Of a DNA stretch of 6,992 nucleotides, positions 6,791-6,992 are shown piece by piece (position 1 is the stretch's first letter; each line of letters opens with the position of its first letter). Origin of the DNA: Treponema sp. (GTDB lineage Bacteria > Spirochaetota > Spirochaetia > Treponematales > Breznakiellaceae); assembly GCA_009785545.1 (NCBI GenBank), contig WQWD01000131.1, positions 1 to 6,992 of the forward strand, in the 5' to 3' direction. The notes below the pieces were generated by a model, which was not told the origin of the DNA, did not search any database, and worked only from the letters and a program-made list of their open reading frames with translations. The translations under genes were made by a program, and so were the position numbers.

Positions 6791-6820
6791 GCACTTTCAA
6801 AACAGAAGTTTTGCAAGTGC
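6791..6820. repeat. 13-bp hairpin sharing its core with the 6705-6741 hairpin
   Basis: GCACTTTCAAAAC (6791-6803) and GTTTTGCAAGTGC (6808-6820) pair with one mismatch around an AGAA loop. The core AGTTTTGCAAG at 6807-6817 is identical to 6726-6736 in the strong hairpin. This points to a repeated unit rather than two unrelated stems. Confidence 0.55.
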
Positions 6821-6840
6821 CTCAAATAATTGAGTTTTTT
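6821..6840 (+). terminator. Short stem CTCAA-ATAA-TTGAG followed by six T
   Basis: A 5-bp stem with a 4-base loop is followed at once by T6 on the plus strand, an intrinsic-terminator-like arrangement. The stem is short and A/T-rich, and no plus-strand gene lies upstream of it within reach. It adjoins the 6791-6820 hairpin, and the two together might act as one structure. Confidence 0.25.
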
Positions 6841-6896
6841 AAATCGCTTGATGCGTTACAAATAAGTACAAACCCGATAATACGGCAAAACATTAC

Positions 6897-6992
6897 GGGG
6901 GGGGGGGGGGGGGGGAAATATTTAATTTTTTTTTTTTTTAATAGTTTTTTATTTTTTTTTTTTTTATAAATAAATAATTATTTTTTTTTATA
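6897..6992. repeat. 19-G homopolymer followed by 77 nearly pure A/T bases (probable contig-end artefact)
   Basis: G19 at 6897-6915 is followed by A/T-only sequence, apart from one G, with several long T-runs up to the window end. Such an abrupt change in composition is typical of poorly resolved sequence at the end of an assembly contig. Real low-complexity DNA cannot be excluded, but no feature should be built on it. Confidence 0.75.

Larger units (their letters stand above)
6627..6992. other. Gene-free right end: hairpin cluster, then low-complexity contig end
   Basis: No credible coding region is visible in these 366 bases on either strand. Bases 6638-6840 hold the inverted repeats listed separately. 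Bases 6841-6896 show nothing I recognise. I find no convincing sigma-70 promoter for the kinase gene here, so its promoter either is non-canonical or lies outside the window. Confidence 0.7.

Noticed and set aside
6705..6840. CRISPR array
   Set aside because: The repeats are few, palindromic and unevenly spaced, without uniform repeat-spacer units.

Overview
The window looks like bacterial chromosome, most likely from a Treponema-like spirochaete. That assignment is an inference with moderate confidence. It rests on a bacterial XPB-type helicase with a helicase-associated partner gene, a Cache-HAMP-HisKA kinase of the style common in treponemes and clostridia, and moderate GC with A/T-rich intergenic DNA. 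No ribosomal, tRNA, phage, transposon or CRISPR sequence is visible.

Layout: (1) Bases 1-2063, minus strand: a large ORF, open for 687 codons and running off the left edge. It encodes a protein with a central XPB/Ssl2-type helicase-associated domain. (2) 2048-3757, minus: a complete XPB/Rad25-like superfamily 2 DNA helicase. Its stop overlaps the start region of gene 1, so the two form a translationally coupled operon with the helicase first. (3) 3758-3873: a compact divergent promoter region. Each strand has a good sigma-70-like promoter, placed so that the ATG sits at or within a few bases of the predicted +1. A TTGAC-N7-GTCAA dyad covers the plus-strand -35. (4) 3874-4668, plus: an acyl-ACP thioesterase (double hotdog). 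(5) 4665-6626, minus: a membrane sensor histidine kinase, convergent with the thioesterase; the two stop codons overlap by 4 bp. (6) 6627-6992: no gene. It holds a group of nested and tandem inverted repeats, a 19-G run, and a final 77 bases that are almost pure A/T and look like a contig end.

The helicase and its partner probably act together on DNA, in repair or remodelling. The same kind of pair is known from mycobacteria, as I recall. The thioesterase belongs to lipid metabolism and shares only the promoter region with the helicase operon. The kinase has no response regulator in view, so its target is unknown. I see no clear evidence of a wholly new system. The points most worth following are the two-gene XPB module with a shared domain, the paired leaderless-looking promoters, the altered catalytic Asn position of the thioesterase, and the hairpin cluster upstream of the kinase.
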